A stretch of 64,000 bases of DNA from the NCBI GenBank assembly GCA_034359265.1, contig CP136896.1, forward strand, positions 37,438,001 through 37,502,000. The letters are read 5' to 3'. The position numbers and the translations under genes were made by a program. Source of the stretch: Canna indica. Its lineage: Eukaryota; Streptophyta; Magnoliopsida; Zingiberales; Cannaceae. Positions 33,757 to 46,269 of this stretch are shown here, one piece after another (within the stretch, counting starts at the first letter, position 1; the number at the start of each line of letters is the position of its first letter). The notes beneath the pieces are model-generated. The model had not been told where the DNA came from. It was given only the letters and a program-made list of their open reading frames with translations, and ran no database searches.

Positions 33757-34535
33757 TCAGAGTGCCTCATCCACTACTTTAGCGAAGGTGGTATCCTCAG
33801 TGTAATGGATGAACCTGCTGATCTGCATTGTCAGCTCCTCGACAAATCTCTTGACCCTAGAGGTCTCAGTCGCCTCCAAAGTAGGGTAGTATTTTGAGAG
33901 TCGAGTAAACTCCATCTTGTAGTCTAGCACCGTCATACCGCCAGTCTGCTGCAATAGCTCAAACTCCTTCACCCACCTGTCGCGGATGCTCATCGGTAGG
34001 TACCGCTCCACAATAGTAGCCTTGAACTCTACCCAAGTAGGGGGTGCCGTACCTGCCCCCCTACAATCTCTCCAGGTATGCACTCCTTGGCCAGTACTCT
34101 CAGTTGTAACTCGACCAAATGAGCAGCGGCCTCCGAGGAACACTCGATCTCCTCACACAACTCATAGCAGTCGCTAAGGAAACTAGTGACCTCCAATTGC
34201 TGATTTGTCCCAGTGAACTCCCTGACGACCTCAATTTAACAAAGTTAGTGTGTGTGGCCGCCCTAGGAACTCTCTCTACTGGCTGGACTGGTTCGGCGAC
34301 CTTCGGTACCACCGGTGCCACAGGTAGCGACTGCGGCTGCTATTGCCTCAACTCTCGCTCCCTGCGGAGCACCTCAATCAACTGGGCCACCTGAGTCTAT
34401 AGCTGTGCAACTATGGGATCCTGTCCCACCTCCTCCTTCTGCTCTGTCCCACGGCCCCGACCCTGACCTCGGCCTTGGGCCTAACGCTCTGTGATATTAC
34501 TGCCACTGCTACTCGACGCAGCATTGTCAATCTCC
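33757..34535 (-). pseudogene. Ty3/gypsy gag
   Basis: The start context at 34535-34490 matches the other gags but the ATG is GTG (GTGGAGATTGACAATG). The Gln/Pro linker and FVKLR are at 34321-34200; then after a frameshift WRDCRGAGTAPPTWVEFKA, ERYLPMSIRDRWVKEFELL, LDYKMEFTRLSKYYP and SRVKRFVEEL to a stop at 33757. At least two frame changes. It is the capsid-forming gag of the minus-strand gypsy element. Confidence 0.8.
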
Positions 34536-34746
34536 ACCACACTATCATTTAAGAAAAAGATAACATTAATATCAAATAACTCAATCAAAATGTTTAATTT
34601 ATTAACTGAATGATGCGTTGAGGGGCAAATGTGGCCGCCTGATCTCATAACATAACTATACTGTATGTTGACATTCTAGCTATACCTCATACGGTACCCC
34701 GACCCTAGTCGTAGTCAAGACCTAACCAAAAGGTTCGATACCACTT

Positions 34747-37062
34747 TCTCACGCCCTAACTCAGTGTCTCGTGACCGGCCAGGATATGTGCCAAAACCGT
34801 GAGTCAATGAGGAACTCAGTGAGTAGTTCTACCGAACCTCCACCTAGAACCCCAGTATAAAAATAATGTAGTTAGCAGTATAACATGCACATAAAAATCA
34901 TACTAGTTCTAACACAATAAGAGGCCAATCGGCCGCCCCCTGCAAGGAAATATATCAGCCAATCATGGATTCTACTATGAGTACCACTCGACCACTATGG
35001 CCTTACCCTACAAGAAAAATAGTATCGGCCATACCGGGCCCTCATCATAAAATCACTCGGCCTTGCCGGCCCACAAAATCATTCAATATTTATATTTCAT
35101 CACTCGGCCATGGTAGGTTATATTTCACATAAATCCCGCATTTAAGCAATTTCATCACCGGGTCCGTCAACTAGGATGGCCAACTAGTTTTTGGAACCCC
35201 CACCGGGTTAAGGATAGCTCATCCCAACCAAAACACTCGGGTCTAACGTCAGCGTCGCCCACTAACATAATCTAAAGACCCCTGCCACTCGGGTCTAACA
35301 CCTAGCGTGGCCCACTAGTGTAATCTCAAGACCATATATCCACTCGCTGAGTAGAGCAATAGCCGCGTTGGCTAAGTACAACCTCAGCCCGGCCATCTCA
35401 ACCATAATACACATACAAGGTATTCCTCAATTTTCTAAACACTTTCCAGGCTTCCGCTCGCATCTGGCCCCTTTCCTGGGCCTTCATAATCAATACCTTA
35501 AGTATTTAATTTCCCTAGGTGTGAGTACCTAACGTCTCTATGTCATATGTCCATGCATAATTTCTAATGGTTTGTGACATCAACTAGGGAGGCTCCGCCT
35601 CTTACATTTAAGTCCACAAGGTTAGATAATCTCACTCGTATTTTCTTCTAATAAAACTCATGTCACATACAACATACCACCATTATCCTTTGGCACATGA
35701 TAAGCATAATAATTGCAAAAATTATTAAATCACAACATGTAATTTATACAATAATTCCATACCTAGGTCACCATATTTATCTACATAATTTCAGAAATTG
35801 AACATTAATTTCCTGCATTTAAACATATAATTTCAGCGCATCTAAATTAAATTCCAGCATCTACAAATCAATGTAGGAAGTCTCAAGTAGATGAATTATG
35901 CAAGAAAACTATCCCATAATTAAGCTAACATAGAAAGAATATCCTACCCAGAATTTCACATAAAACGCCCTACGAGTAAAATAACATGCCAATCTTTCAT
36001 ATACCAATCCCCCTATTCATGGATCTCTAAGGGAACCATAATTTATAACCCAATTCCCCTCTTTCCTCTACTCTCCCGAACCCTACACAGAACGGGTAAA
36101 TAAACGAAGATCTAACGGGAGTCTATAATTATTATAATTTTAAAAGTTGAAATACATAATTATTTCAAATAAAAGAATGAGCCATATTTGTTAAAAATGT
36201 CAAAGTTCGGATCATTTTCATTAATTTACCCAATTCCCCTCTTTCCCCTACTCGACCGAACCCTACACATGGGTTTATCATGTTCAGCCGAACCCTTAGG
36301 GGTGGAGGAAAATCATATCTTATTCAAAACATGTTTCTCCTTAATCTAAACCCTAATGAAGCGTGCAAGAACTACAATTTTCAAGCCTTTACGACTCGAG
36401 GAAATTGGGGAAAATTTTGGCATGACCTTTCACCTTTTTCCTTGATTCAGCCGGCCCCTAAAACCATAGAAATTGATGCACAAAAATCGTAGAAACAATG
36501 TAGATTTCAAGAAGAATCATCAAGAATAAAGAATTCACATGACAATGACAAGAATCACCCTCGATCATCAAGAAACCATACCACAAGGGTCGGCCAGGGC
36601 CTTCCCTCTAAACCTAGTTTCTACCACTCACCTTAGCCTTAATGGAAGGAAAAGGGAAGAAGATCAACGATGTTCCGGCCTCCGGCGACTACCAGGAGCT
36701 CCATCACCGCCCCCTCTCACCCTCTTGATTTTTGTGTGGTTCCCTTGAGCGGTACGACGGCTGGTGAGGGCTTTTATATCTTTTTATTTAATTACAACAA
36801 TGGCATTAGTTCACTTAACCCCCAATCCGACTCAACCTGTGTCCAAATTATGCCTCGACTTAACCCACGAACCCGGTACTAACCCGACTCGAGCCTAATA
36901 TCAATTTATAAAATACAATAGCATAAATTGCATAGCCATACAAATTAAAGTATACCCGATTGTACCTTCTAGTCGCGGTGATCTCATGACTCAACCCAGC
37001 TAGTCCCCGAACTGGCTCGCTGAACCAAAAAAAAATTATATTAGGAAATCTCAGGTATTACA
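34747..37062 (-). repeat. Gypsy 5' LTR
   Basis: 2316 bp. Starts (minus) TGTAATACCTGAGATTTCC at 37062 and ends ...GGGCGTGAGA at 34747 (last bases mutated from GTGACA). Donor AAG/GTGAGTGG at 36632/36631, H2/H3 at about 34824-34856. Contains a foldback remnant with flank duplication at 36046-36245. Confidence 0.85.
36089..36230. repeat. Remnant of foldback module in 5' LTR
   Basis: 142 bases starting AACGGGTAAATAAACGAAG match the outer right end of the foldback element at 29567-29937. The LTR segment CCCAATTCCCCTCTTTCC is present on both sides (36048 and 36229), so LTR sequence was duplicated along with the remnant. Confidence 0.8.
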
Positions 37063-39974
37063 TGGATGTACCAATGAATTCATCGTGGAGTTATAACAGA
37101 TGAATTTTGAGTAGGCGTAACTTCTTAAATTTTGCCTATTCAAATCGAAAGTTCGTTAGCGGTGATCAAATCAGATGTTTGTGTCAGAAATGCTCGAACG
37201 TAAGATTTTTGGATCAGGAAACTATCACAATGCATCTATATACAAAAGGATTCACACCAAGATATTATGTATGAAATTGTCACGGTGTGTGACATGAAGT
37301 CGGGACGTCGAGCAATCCTATTGTTCATACTTATGGTGAATCTTCTAGTGTCGTTGTTTCTTCGTCCAATCCACCTAATCCTCAAAGAACAATGATACTG
37401 GATAGTCTTGGCAGTCAATTCCATTTAAATGATAATGTCGAGTCAGTTACCGAGACGTCAATGCCACCATATACTACGGCTGTTGAAGTCATAAAAGAAT
37501 AACTTGCGATAGAGATTGAATTGCCGAATAAGGAAGCCGCAGAATTTTATGAGATGTTGAAAGCTGCTGATGAACTTTTGTTTGAGAATTTTCCTAAACA
37601 TACAAGATTTTCGGTAATGACACAATTCCTGAAAATCAAGTTTGATTGTAATATCAGCGGTGTTGCGTTTGATAGGATTGCTGGCTTTATCAATGGAATG
37701 CTACCTTTTATAAGACGAAAAAGTTGATGACGAAATTAGGGCTTGGGTACGAAACGATACATGTGTGTTCAAATAAGTATATTTTATATTATAAAGAAAA
37801 TGCAAAGTTGGATGAATGCTCGGTATGTGAGCATCCTCGTTATAAGGAGAAGAAATCAGTGCGATAGTAAAATATACCGTTTAAGGTGCTTCAGTATTTT
37901 CCATTAACACTGAGGCTTCAAAGATTATCCATGTCGAAAAAGTTTGCCCCTTACATGAGTTGGCATGCAAGAAGTCGTGATGATACAGTAATGACTCGTC
38001 CATCCGATAGTGAAGCATGGAAACATTTGGATAGATGTTATCCTTCATTTGCTAGGGATACAAGAAATATCAAATTAAGATTGTGCATGGATGATTTTAA
38101 TCTGTTTGATCATTCGACAACTCCTTATTCAATTTTGCTAGTGTTGCTAACAATTTATAATTTATTATCGTTAATGTGTATGAAAGATGAATTTATCTAT
38201 CTTTCGATGATTATTTTGGGTCCAAGGGGTCAACGCAAAAAAATTGACGTATTTCTCCGACCCCTAATTGATGAACTGAAAACATTGTGGGTTGAGGGAT
38301 CTGTCACTTATAATTGTCACCAGAAGCAAAATTTCACTTTATGAGCTGTTGTCTTGTAGACAATTAATGATTCCTGGCCTACGACATGTTGTCTTGGTTG
38401 GAACATGCATGGGCGACTCTCTTGTCTGTATTGTATGGAACACTCAGAAGCCTTCATTCTTGAGAATGGGTAGAAAAATTCCTTCTTTGATAGTCATCGT
38501 CGGTTCCTACCGTCTAACCATCAGTATCGAAGGAATCGTAACAAATTTACCAAGGGTAGAGTCGAAAGAGATGAGCCACCACTGATGTTTTCTGGTGAAC
38601 AGATGTTAGCACGTGTTTCCTGCTTTCGGAGATTACTTTTGGTCGGAATGATAGAATTTCATGCTTTGGTCAAACACATAACTGGATGAAAAATGTATCT
38701 TTTGGGAATTACCGTATTGGTGTTCATTATTGATTTGACATAATTTGGACGTCATGCACATTAAGAAATATGTGTTTAAAAATATTTCTAACACTTTAAT
38801 GGATTTTTTCGGAAAAAACTAAAGATAATGTGAAAGCCCAACATGATCTGAAAATACTTTGTAAGAGGCTGGAGTTAGAGTTGCAAGAGGTCAACAAATG
38901 ACTTCATAAGCCGAAGGCGCCGCATGTGTTAAATAAACAACATATGAAATATGTGTATCAATGTATCAAAGAACTCAGATTACCCGATGGATATGCCTCA
39001 AACTTATCTCAATGTGTGGACGTCAATGAATGCAAAATATCATGGATGAAGAGCTACGATTGTCATGTATTCATGCAGAGATTGCTTTTGGTCGCGTTTC
39101 GAGATCATCTACATGACAAGATTTGGGGTTCGTTGAATAAATTAAGTATGTTTTTCAGAAACCTTTGAGCAAATGTTCTTCGATTCGAAGATATGTGAGC
39201 ACTTGAAAATAATATTGTTGAAATCATATGCAAGCTGGAGCAGTTTTTCCCTCCTGTATTTTATAACTCGATGGAGCATCTACCGATACTCTTGGCATAC
39301 GAGACATGAGTTGGTGGCCTTGTTCAATACCAGTGGATGTACTTATTTGAAAGATACATGAATCATCTGAAGAAAAAAGTAAAGAACACTGCGGCAGTTG
39401 AAGATTCAATATTAGAAGCACATATAATTCAAGAAATTTTAACATTCTGCTCATTTTATTTTGAATCAACTATTCAGACAAGACTTAATCATCTTCCACA
39501 GAATGATGACGGGGGAGCTTGACCATTAGACGAGGGATCTTGACCATCAAATGGTTGTTTAAATATCTTTTGTTACTTTGGTCGTGCTTTGGGTTCTCGT
39601 CCGTTTAGATACTTAAACGACAAAGAGTACCATTTGGCACACTTGTACATTTTACTAAACTATCCAGAGATTGAGAAGTTCATTAAAATATTTGATGTCG
39701 AGATGGTGACAAAATACTTTGTAAGACTAAAGCCAGAGGAAAAATTGACCCGGCCAGTAGCTGGAGAGAATGATTCGACAAATGAGTTAGTCCAGTACTC
39801 GAGGATGATGACACAGAGTTAGTTCAATTGGAAGTAGAATATGTTGATGACGACGATAATGAAGTTGAGGAAGGACTGAATGATGATGAAGGAAAAGAAG
39901 AAGAATTTGAAATTTTCGAAGAAGAACAAGAAGAAGAGTATTACACGGATGATGATAATAACGATGATGAATAA
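37062..39974 (+). pseudogene. CACTA (En/Spm) transposase, TNP2/TNPD type
   Basis: Reading from ATG at 37062 (partly formed by the adjoining LTR base): N-terminal Transpos_assoc domain (FVSGDQIRCLCQKCSNV, ITMHLYTKGF) with W-to-stop changes; then LGYETIHVCSNKYILYYKEN and CSVCEHPRY; then TNP2/Transposase_21 at 37886-38340 (FPLTLRLQRLSMSKKFA, MSWHARSRDD, SEAWKHLDRCYPSFA, LCMDDFNLFD, LIDELKTLWVEG), continuing degenerate to 38880. DUF4218 at 38926-39522 (KELRLPDGYASNLSQCVD, LFERYMNHLKKKVKN) follows, then LNDKEYHLAHLYILLNYPEI and an acidic Asp/Glu-rich tail (39805-39974). About 2.9 kb, intronless, many stops and frameshifts. This enzyme would cut CACTA ends with a 3 bp target. Confidence 0.9.
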
Positions 39975-40029
39975 TTGTAAATGAATAGTATTTCTTCAAT
40001 TATTAAATCTAATTATTAATCTATTATAT

Positions 40030-40242
40030 ATGATCTAATTATATTCATATTTGACAGCTATGGTTTGAGAAGTGTGTGCCTCAGAAGGAATTCCTCGCAT
40101 TACTACCCCATGATGATTACCACCCGTCACCGATATCCCCCCGCCTATAGCCACCATCCCTTTGCTGACACCCACCATCCTCCCACCTCTAGCCATCGTC
40201 CCTTCGCTGACACTCACCATCCCCCCCCGCCTCTAGCCATCG
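40030..40242 (+). pseudogene. TNPA-like CACTA gene, proline/histidine-rich 5' part
   Basis: Encodes repeated HHPFADTHHPP-type Pro/His-rich sequence, the low-complexity N-terminal region usual in plant Transposase_24 (En/Spm TNPA-like) proteins. It is cut at 40242 by a gypsy LTR. Further repeats of the same type lie at 42518-42565 and 49170-49215, on the far sides of the inserted elements, so they form one interrupted exon. The frame is not maintained. Confidence 0.6.
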
Positions 40243-40797
40243 TGTAAGACCCAAAATTTTTTTCTAATATAAAATCTATTTTGGTGCAGTGCGCCGGGTC
40301 TGGGGTAGTCGAGTCAAGCCTTAGGATCGCCTCGAGTGAAAAGGTATGACTCAATTAATGATTCATGGAATCTATTTGGGTGATTAGCTTTCCTTTTATG
40401 AAATCATGCCTTAAATTAAGTTAACTCGAGTCATATTATGGAATCTCTCGCATTACTACCCCATGATGATTACCACCCATCACCGATATCCCCCCGCCTA
40501 TAGCCACCATCCCTTCGCTGACACCCACCATCCTCCCGCCTCTAGCCATCGTCCCTTTGCTAACACCCACCATCCCCCCGCCTCTAGCCATTGTGTAAGA
40601 CCCGAAAATTTTTCCTAATATAAAATCTATTTTGGTGCAGTGCGCCGGGTCTGGGGTAGTCGAGTCGAGCCTTAGGATCGCCTCGAGTGAAAAGGTATGA
40701 CTCAATTAATGATTCATGGAATCTATTTGGGTGATTAACTTTCCTTTTATGAAATCATGCCTTAAATTAAGTTAACACGAGTCATATTATGGTTTGA
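40088..40797 (+). repeat. Tandem duplication spanning exon and LTR start
   Basis: Two copies of a ~352 bp unit (40088-40440 and 40441-40797). Each holds the Pro/His-rich exon and the first ~200 bases of the gypsy LTR from TGTAAGACCC. The duplication followed LTR insertion. Confidence 0.9.
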
Positions 40798-42517
40798 GTC
40801 GGAACCCAAGTTGAGTTCGGGTTTAGTCGAGGTTTGAGTGCGAGTTAAGTGAGTCAAGAGGCCTTAATTGGAAAGCTAGATGAGGGATTAAAAGCCTCAT
40901 CCTGCAGCTGTACGGCTCAACCATTGAGCTGCAGAAGGCTGCCTAAGGGGAGAGAGGAAGAGGAGCAAGGTGAAGCTTGGGGCTTGGATCGATCCAGGTT
41001 TCGCATCGTCCCCGGAAAAATTTCAAGTCGTCATCACCTGATCCTTGTTTCTCCGCAATCTAGGTGAGTGGTTAAGTTTTGAAGCTTGGGGGAGGCGGGT
41101 GGCCGAACCCTAGATGAGATAGGTTGAGTTCTCGCGATCTTTCCGACGAATCTTGATTTCAATGATGTATGTTCACTGTTTTATGAAATTTCTTGTCGGA
41201 ATTTGCTGTTTCTTCGTCGATTTGCAAGTTTTTAGGGCTGTCGAGTCATGGGAAAAGGGGAAAGGTCATGCCAAAATTTTCCTCGATTCCCTTGACGGTA
41301 AGGAAGCCCTTATGTGACCTTAGATTAAGGTTTGATGTAGTTCCACTTGTATATCTCTCACATTATGAAGCATGCCTTCCCTAGGAATCCCTTCGAATGG
41401 CCGAATGAACCCTACAACTCATGAAGAGGGTTCGGCCAAGGAATCCCTTGGAAACTTAGTTAGGAGACGATAACACTTCTATGACTTCTTGTATACTTTT
41501 GGAAACTTAGAACTCATAGGTGTTCATATCTTGAAAGGGCGGCATAAATTGTCGACCCTATAGTCGGATTAAGGCTAGATACAGACAAAGGCCCAAGGTG
41601 TATAGATGGAAACCCTAGGATATTGATCGTGTGATGTGTTTGAGATGGTCCGCCGATGAGCGTGGAGGTCGGAAATGACTAATGCTCAACTCGGCTAGTA
41701 TTGGGTATAGAGGTGCACCAGCGGGCTCGCTAGGTGCCAAACCCCAGTTGAGTGGGACTAGCAATCCTTACCCCAGACGGTGTCCGAAGACTAGTGGACC
41801 ATCCTCGTCGACGGCCCGAGATTATTTGCTTACATCTTGAGATGATGTGGCCGATGGCCATTATGATACTAGCTGATATGGTAGGGACGGCTGTAGCCGG
41901 GATTGGTTCTATAAGTAGGCCTAAGGGCCGGATGCCAAAGTCTTGATAAGCCGAGATGGCAGGTTATCATGTTCAATTGATGTGGATTAACCCGTTGGGG
42001 GTCGGTAATCGCATTAGAAATGAATTTTACCTCCTTGTACATTTCTTTTATTGCCCTGTATGATATATATGCGTGACTAAGGCTTGTGTGGAGATTCATT
42101 TGAGCCACTCACTGAGTCCCTAGTGGACTCACAGTTTGTTTCTATTTTTCAGAGCATGAGCAGTAGTTTGGTATGTCGATATGGTGCAGCTGGTGCGCGA
42201 GAGGTGGTGCCATATCTCGTAGCGGCGTTCTTGAGTCTTAGACTAGTGCTTAGTTATGTTGGTTTTGTTTCTACATTGACATTTGAAATTGAAAAAGGAT
42301 TGTAAAACTTGTTATTTGAACATTTGGTTATTTGATGTTGATGTTCCTTCGTGTTTTGAAAAAACTTATAGATTGTGACTTGAAAACTTTTTATAAAGTA
42401 TGTTGAGTTTTCTTTCATTCGCTATGTCTTGGTTTTCTTAATGTCAGTGTAGATAGTAGGCTACAGGGCAGGATGTAGACCCTGGCCGGTCACACTACCC
42501 TCAGTTGGGGTGTGACA
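40594..42517 (+). mobile_element. Solo Ty3/gypsy LTR with CATCG target duplication
   Basis: 1924 bp from the second TGTAAGACCC start to GTGTGACA. CATCG follows at 42518-42522 and precedes the first LTR start copy at 40238-40242 (the nearer copy is CATTG). Shorter than its relatives by a deletion near 41450. Donor TAG/GTGAGTGG at 41063/41064, acceptor TTTTTCAG at 42152, H1 partly decayed at 40908-40932. Confidence 0.88.
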
Positions 42518-42565
42518 CATCGTCCCTTCACCGACACCCACCATCCCCTCGCCTATAGCCACCAT

Positions 42566-43981
42566 TGTTGGCTTAAGGGTTTCTCTCAAGCCTCGATCTT
42601 TATTTTGATGATAAAAAATAAGTATTTAATCTATGTGTGATATTTTGAGTTCAGGTTGAGGTTGCGATAAGCATGCGAAGTTTGTTCAAACGAAACGAAA
42701 GAAAAGACCGTCGAAGAATCGAAAGAAGAAAACGTCAAAGAAAGTCGGGTTTAGATCAAGTAGAAATCATGTAATATACCCTTTGGATGATTTTATCCCA
42801 AGCCAATTTGTAAAGTTATCCAAGTTGAAACTTGGTAACTAAACCCATAAAAAAGACATGTAAAAATTCAAAGTGAAAATCAGCCTTAGTCTGAGTTCGG
42901 TCGACCGAACAAGGCAGAATTTTGGCATTAGCCTATTCGGTCGATCAATTGATGCCAAAAAATGGCAGTAGTCATTCGGTCGACCTGTCGATCGACCGAA
43001 TTTGGCAAAAATTTGGCAGAAGGCTATGTTGGTCGATCGACCGATGCCAAAAATAGGCAGAAGACGCATCGGTCGACCGATCGGTCGACCGGATTGAAGA
43101 TTGCAAATCGCGCCTGGCTTCCCTGCATCGGTCGACCGGATTTAGGATGGATAAAGTTATGACTCCTTCGGTCGACCGAACAACACTAAAAACCCACAGA
43201 AAGGGTAGCGATCGATCGGTCAGTCGATCGACGATCGATCGATATGCGACCGAACGGTTGTAACGGTTATTTTTCTACTCGTTGAGTCGCCGTTCAGCTG
43301 AGGGGTTATAAATACCCCTCACCTACCTTCTTAAAATCTTCTTGGAAAATATTATTGAGCATCTTTAAGAAGTAATTCAAGCCTTTAAAGAGATCGATTG
43401 CTGCGCGCTCTGCTCTTCCTTTTTAACGTTCTTCTTCAAGCGCCCGCTGCTCCTCAACTCTGCTACCACTCGAGCTCATCTACTGGCAAGTTGAAGGCTT
43501 GAAGGCTGGGGAAAAGAGCATTGATTTCTCTCTTAAATTCCTAGTTCTTTTTCATTGTATTTGAAGTTATTTTAAACCTTTTTTCACATGTAATAGCTTG
43601 CTAGGTGTGCTAGAGAAACACTTAGGGTTAGACTTTGTAGATTTGTGTTTTGCCTAGGTGAATAGGTTTGAGGAGTTCTCAAAGAGGTGAGAATTGTGTC
43701 CTCAGTTGTATTCAAAGGAAAACACAAGTTCTATAAAGTAGTTGGTTAGAAATCCTTGGTGTGGAGCCAAGATAGTGGAGTAGGCGGTTGGCCGAACCAC
43801 CATAAACACTTATGTTAGCATTGTCAGTTGCTTGTGCTTATTGCTATGTATTTATTGCTTCCGCGTGCTAAAAATATCGTGCTTAGCCTAACTAATCAAG
43901 AAATGGTTAAAATCAAAGTTAGGCAAAATAATAGATTAACACACTATTCACCCCCCCTCTAGTGTGCCATTTCAACCAACA
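42566..43981 (+). repeat. Copia 5' LTR
   Basis: 1416 bp, TGTTGGCTTAAGGGTTTC...ACCAACA. U3 palindrome block 42895-43255 with at least eight GGTCGACC-type motifs; TATAAATA at 43307. Confidence 0.92.
43307..43314 (+). promoter_or_regulatory. TATA box of copia LTR
   Basis: GGTTATAAATACCCC context, about 50 bases after the last U3 palindrome; the same context is found in the other copies. Confidence 0.7.
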
Positions 43982-43982
43982 A

Positions 43983-43995
43983 TTGGTATTAGAGC
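43983..43995 (+). promoter_or_regulatory. Primer binding site (initiator tRNA-Met)
   Basis: TTGGTATTAGAGC, one change from the exact complement, one base after the LTR. Confidence 0.85.
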
Positions 43996-44048
43996 AGGTC
44001 GTAGATTATGATTTCACCATCCCTTCTATAATTTGTCTTGATCTTAAA

Positions 44049-45416
44049 ATGGTACTAGAATCGGTAGTATCTTCACCTCCTAGGTTCGATGAATCTAACT
44101 TTGGTCTTTGAAAGTCTAGGATGTACACCTACATGAAGACTAGAGGCTTTGGTCTTTATAACATGTTAAAATTTGAATACACTTTTCCTAAAATTGCCAT
44201 GCATGATTGGAATGATCTTGATAAGAAATTGTTTCAGTTTAATGGAGAAGCTATGAATTGCATATTTTGTACCATACCAAATAGCATTCTTGAAAAAGTC
44301 ATGCATTGTTCAACGGCGTTTGATTTATGGGCTACTTTAAATGTTTTATATGATTATGCCAAAACAGAAGAAATTAGCACTTTTAATCAAGGTGGTGATG
44401 ACAATGGTCACTCACCTACTACTAATCTTAATCTTGATGCCCATAGCTCATCCAGTCAAACGAGTAGCTCCAAAAGTCGAAAAAGAAAGGTAGTATGTCA
44501 TGTATGCTAGGAGAAGGGGCATGTAAGAAAAAATTGTCCTTTCATGAAGAACAAGACAAAGAAGAGGTCAAAAACATCATCATCTCATGAAGCATCCTCT
44601 TGCAATTACTATGAAGCTACTTCAAAAGCTTACCTCATGAGCACAAATGATGAGGTACACTCCTCTCCTTCTAGTCATGATAATGCAAATGAGAATGTTA
44701 GCTTTTCTAGTTCATTCAAAATGCCACATAGAGAACTAGTTGAGGAATGTCAAAAAATGTATGCCTTGCTTATAAAAAAGAACAAGGAAAATAGAAATCT
44801 AAAAAAGGAAAACTCTAAGCTCAGTTCACACGCACATGCCTTAGAAGTAGAAAATAAAAAATTAAAGACTAGATCCTTTAACTCATGTCATGATAACTTA
44901 GAGTTTGAGCTTAAATCTTTGAAGCATGAAAATGATAATTTAAAAAATAAAAATAGAATGTTAAAAACTCAATTGCATGCCATTTAAAAATCTATGAATG
45001 ATTTGAAAAGTGAGGTTATACTTTTGAATAAGAAAGTAAGTGAATTTAAAAATCCTTCAATTCTTAAGAACAATAGAAATATCTAGGTAAAGAATGCAAA
45101 TGTCCATCTTCATTCTCATGCCATGCATTCTACCACTAGACCTCATGATTATAAGAAAAAGAATGTTGTTTCTAAGAATGTTCATACCCATCATGTCTCA
45201 CATGCCAAACATTCTAATAATAAATCTCAAGCCCATAGAAAAAACACAAAGAAATTTAATGGACATTGCTTTTATTGTGGTACATATGGGCATGCCATAT
45301 ATGATTGCACATTTAAGATAAACCCAAGTGGAGTTAAAACACTTTGGGTAGCTAAGCCCTCTAACCCCCAAGGACCCAAAGCCATTGGGTACCAAAGGTT
45401 CCTTGCTCTTTTGTAG
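44049..45416 (+). pseudogene. Ty1/copia gag with coiled coil and two zinc knuckles
   Basis: ATG at 44049 (MVLESVVSSPPRFDESNF) opens one continuous frame with nonsense codons at about 44118 (W in relatives), 44508, 44985 and 45084. UBN2-type capsid core MYTYMKTRGFGLYNML, KVMHCSTAFDLWATLNVLYD; first knuckle CHVC*EKGHVRKNC; a Lys/Glu/Asn-rich coiled coil (44730-44985, with NKENRNLKKENSKL); second knuckle CFYCGTYGHAIYDC at 45267; tail TLWVAKPSNPQGPK. One base is lost near the end. The gag forms virus-like particles that package the RNA. The stops are mostly of the C-to-T/G-to-A type. Confidence 0.88.
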
Positions 45417-46265
45417 GGGGAGCTACCACACAAGGGTAGAGAGAAGTGAGGAGTTGAAGTTGAAGTTGAAGTTCAACCAATAGGAAGGGTTGGAGATCTT
45501 ATTCGTCAAAAATTTCACATTTTGAGATCTCTTTGATTCATTTTTTTTTGACAACTTTTTAAACTGAATCTCTACTATCTAGCATAGGTTAAAATCTTTA
45601 AATGAAACTTTGTATTAAACCTTTGCTACTTAGTATGTTAGCTTGCTAGTTGGTATATAATTTCATTATGATACTAATGAAGCCATCTTGCAAGTTGAGA
45701 AAGTGTTAAAATTTGGAAAGCTAAAGGAAAATGAAAGAAAGTAGAAATTTTGGAATATCTCAAGAAATGAGGTATGGGTTTCATTTTGGTTAAATTCTTT
45801 CATAACACCTCTATTTTCCTGATTAAATGATTTGTCTATGCTCACGAATAATCTTTCATGAAAATTGATTGAAATATCATGAGTAGATAAAATTTTGATA
45901 CTTAGAAAATTTCATGAAAGTTTGTTTGAAAGAAATGTGTCCTAGGTAAAACTTCTTCTTAGAGACTTCATTTTAAGTAAAAACTTGACAAACATTTTTG
46001 GATTCACTCATGTTAGATGTCCAAGTGCCTAAGTTAGAGAAAACATGAGTAGATAGCAAAATTTAATACTTAACACTTTTATGGTTTCAAGCACACTTTG
46101 AATGAAATCGTGCTAAGTTCATATTTTGATTAAACGACATTAGTTTCATTTCAAACTTGATAAACAGGTTTTAAAAGCTCATAAAGTTTAGTCCATGTAG
46201 AAAAAAATTCATAAAATTTAAAATCTCACACCTCTCAAAAGTAATTTTTCTTTAAAGAGTTAGAA
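45417..46265 (+). other. Non-coding internal region of copia element
   Basis: AT-rich; shares blocks with the internal regions at 3976-6730 and 54695-56200, for example GTCCAAGTGCCTAAGTTAGAG (46018; inverted at 4545), less the final base in places. No ORF. Confidence 0.6.
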
Positions 46266-46269
46266 ACAC

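Larger units (their letters stand above)
27512..37062 (-). mobile_element. Ty3/gypsy element with both LTRs, minus strand
   Basis: Minus-strand order: 5' LTR 37062-34747, degenerate primer site (AAGTGGTATCGAACC), gag, zinc knuckle, protease, RT, RNase H, integrase ends, polypurine tract 30803-30789, 3' LTR 30788-27512. RT and RNase H resemble chromovirus-type gypsy elements, probably Tekay/Del. The 3' LTR has lost its last ~1 kb and contains a foldback element. Every gene is broken. The 5' LTR lies exactly at the transposase start codon of a CACTA element. Confidence 0.85.

Noticed and set aside
40035..40247. Gly/Met-rich minus-strand ORFs
   Set aside because: Complement of the Pro/His-rich TNPA-like exon; repeated because the region is tandemly duplicated.
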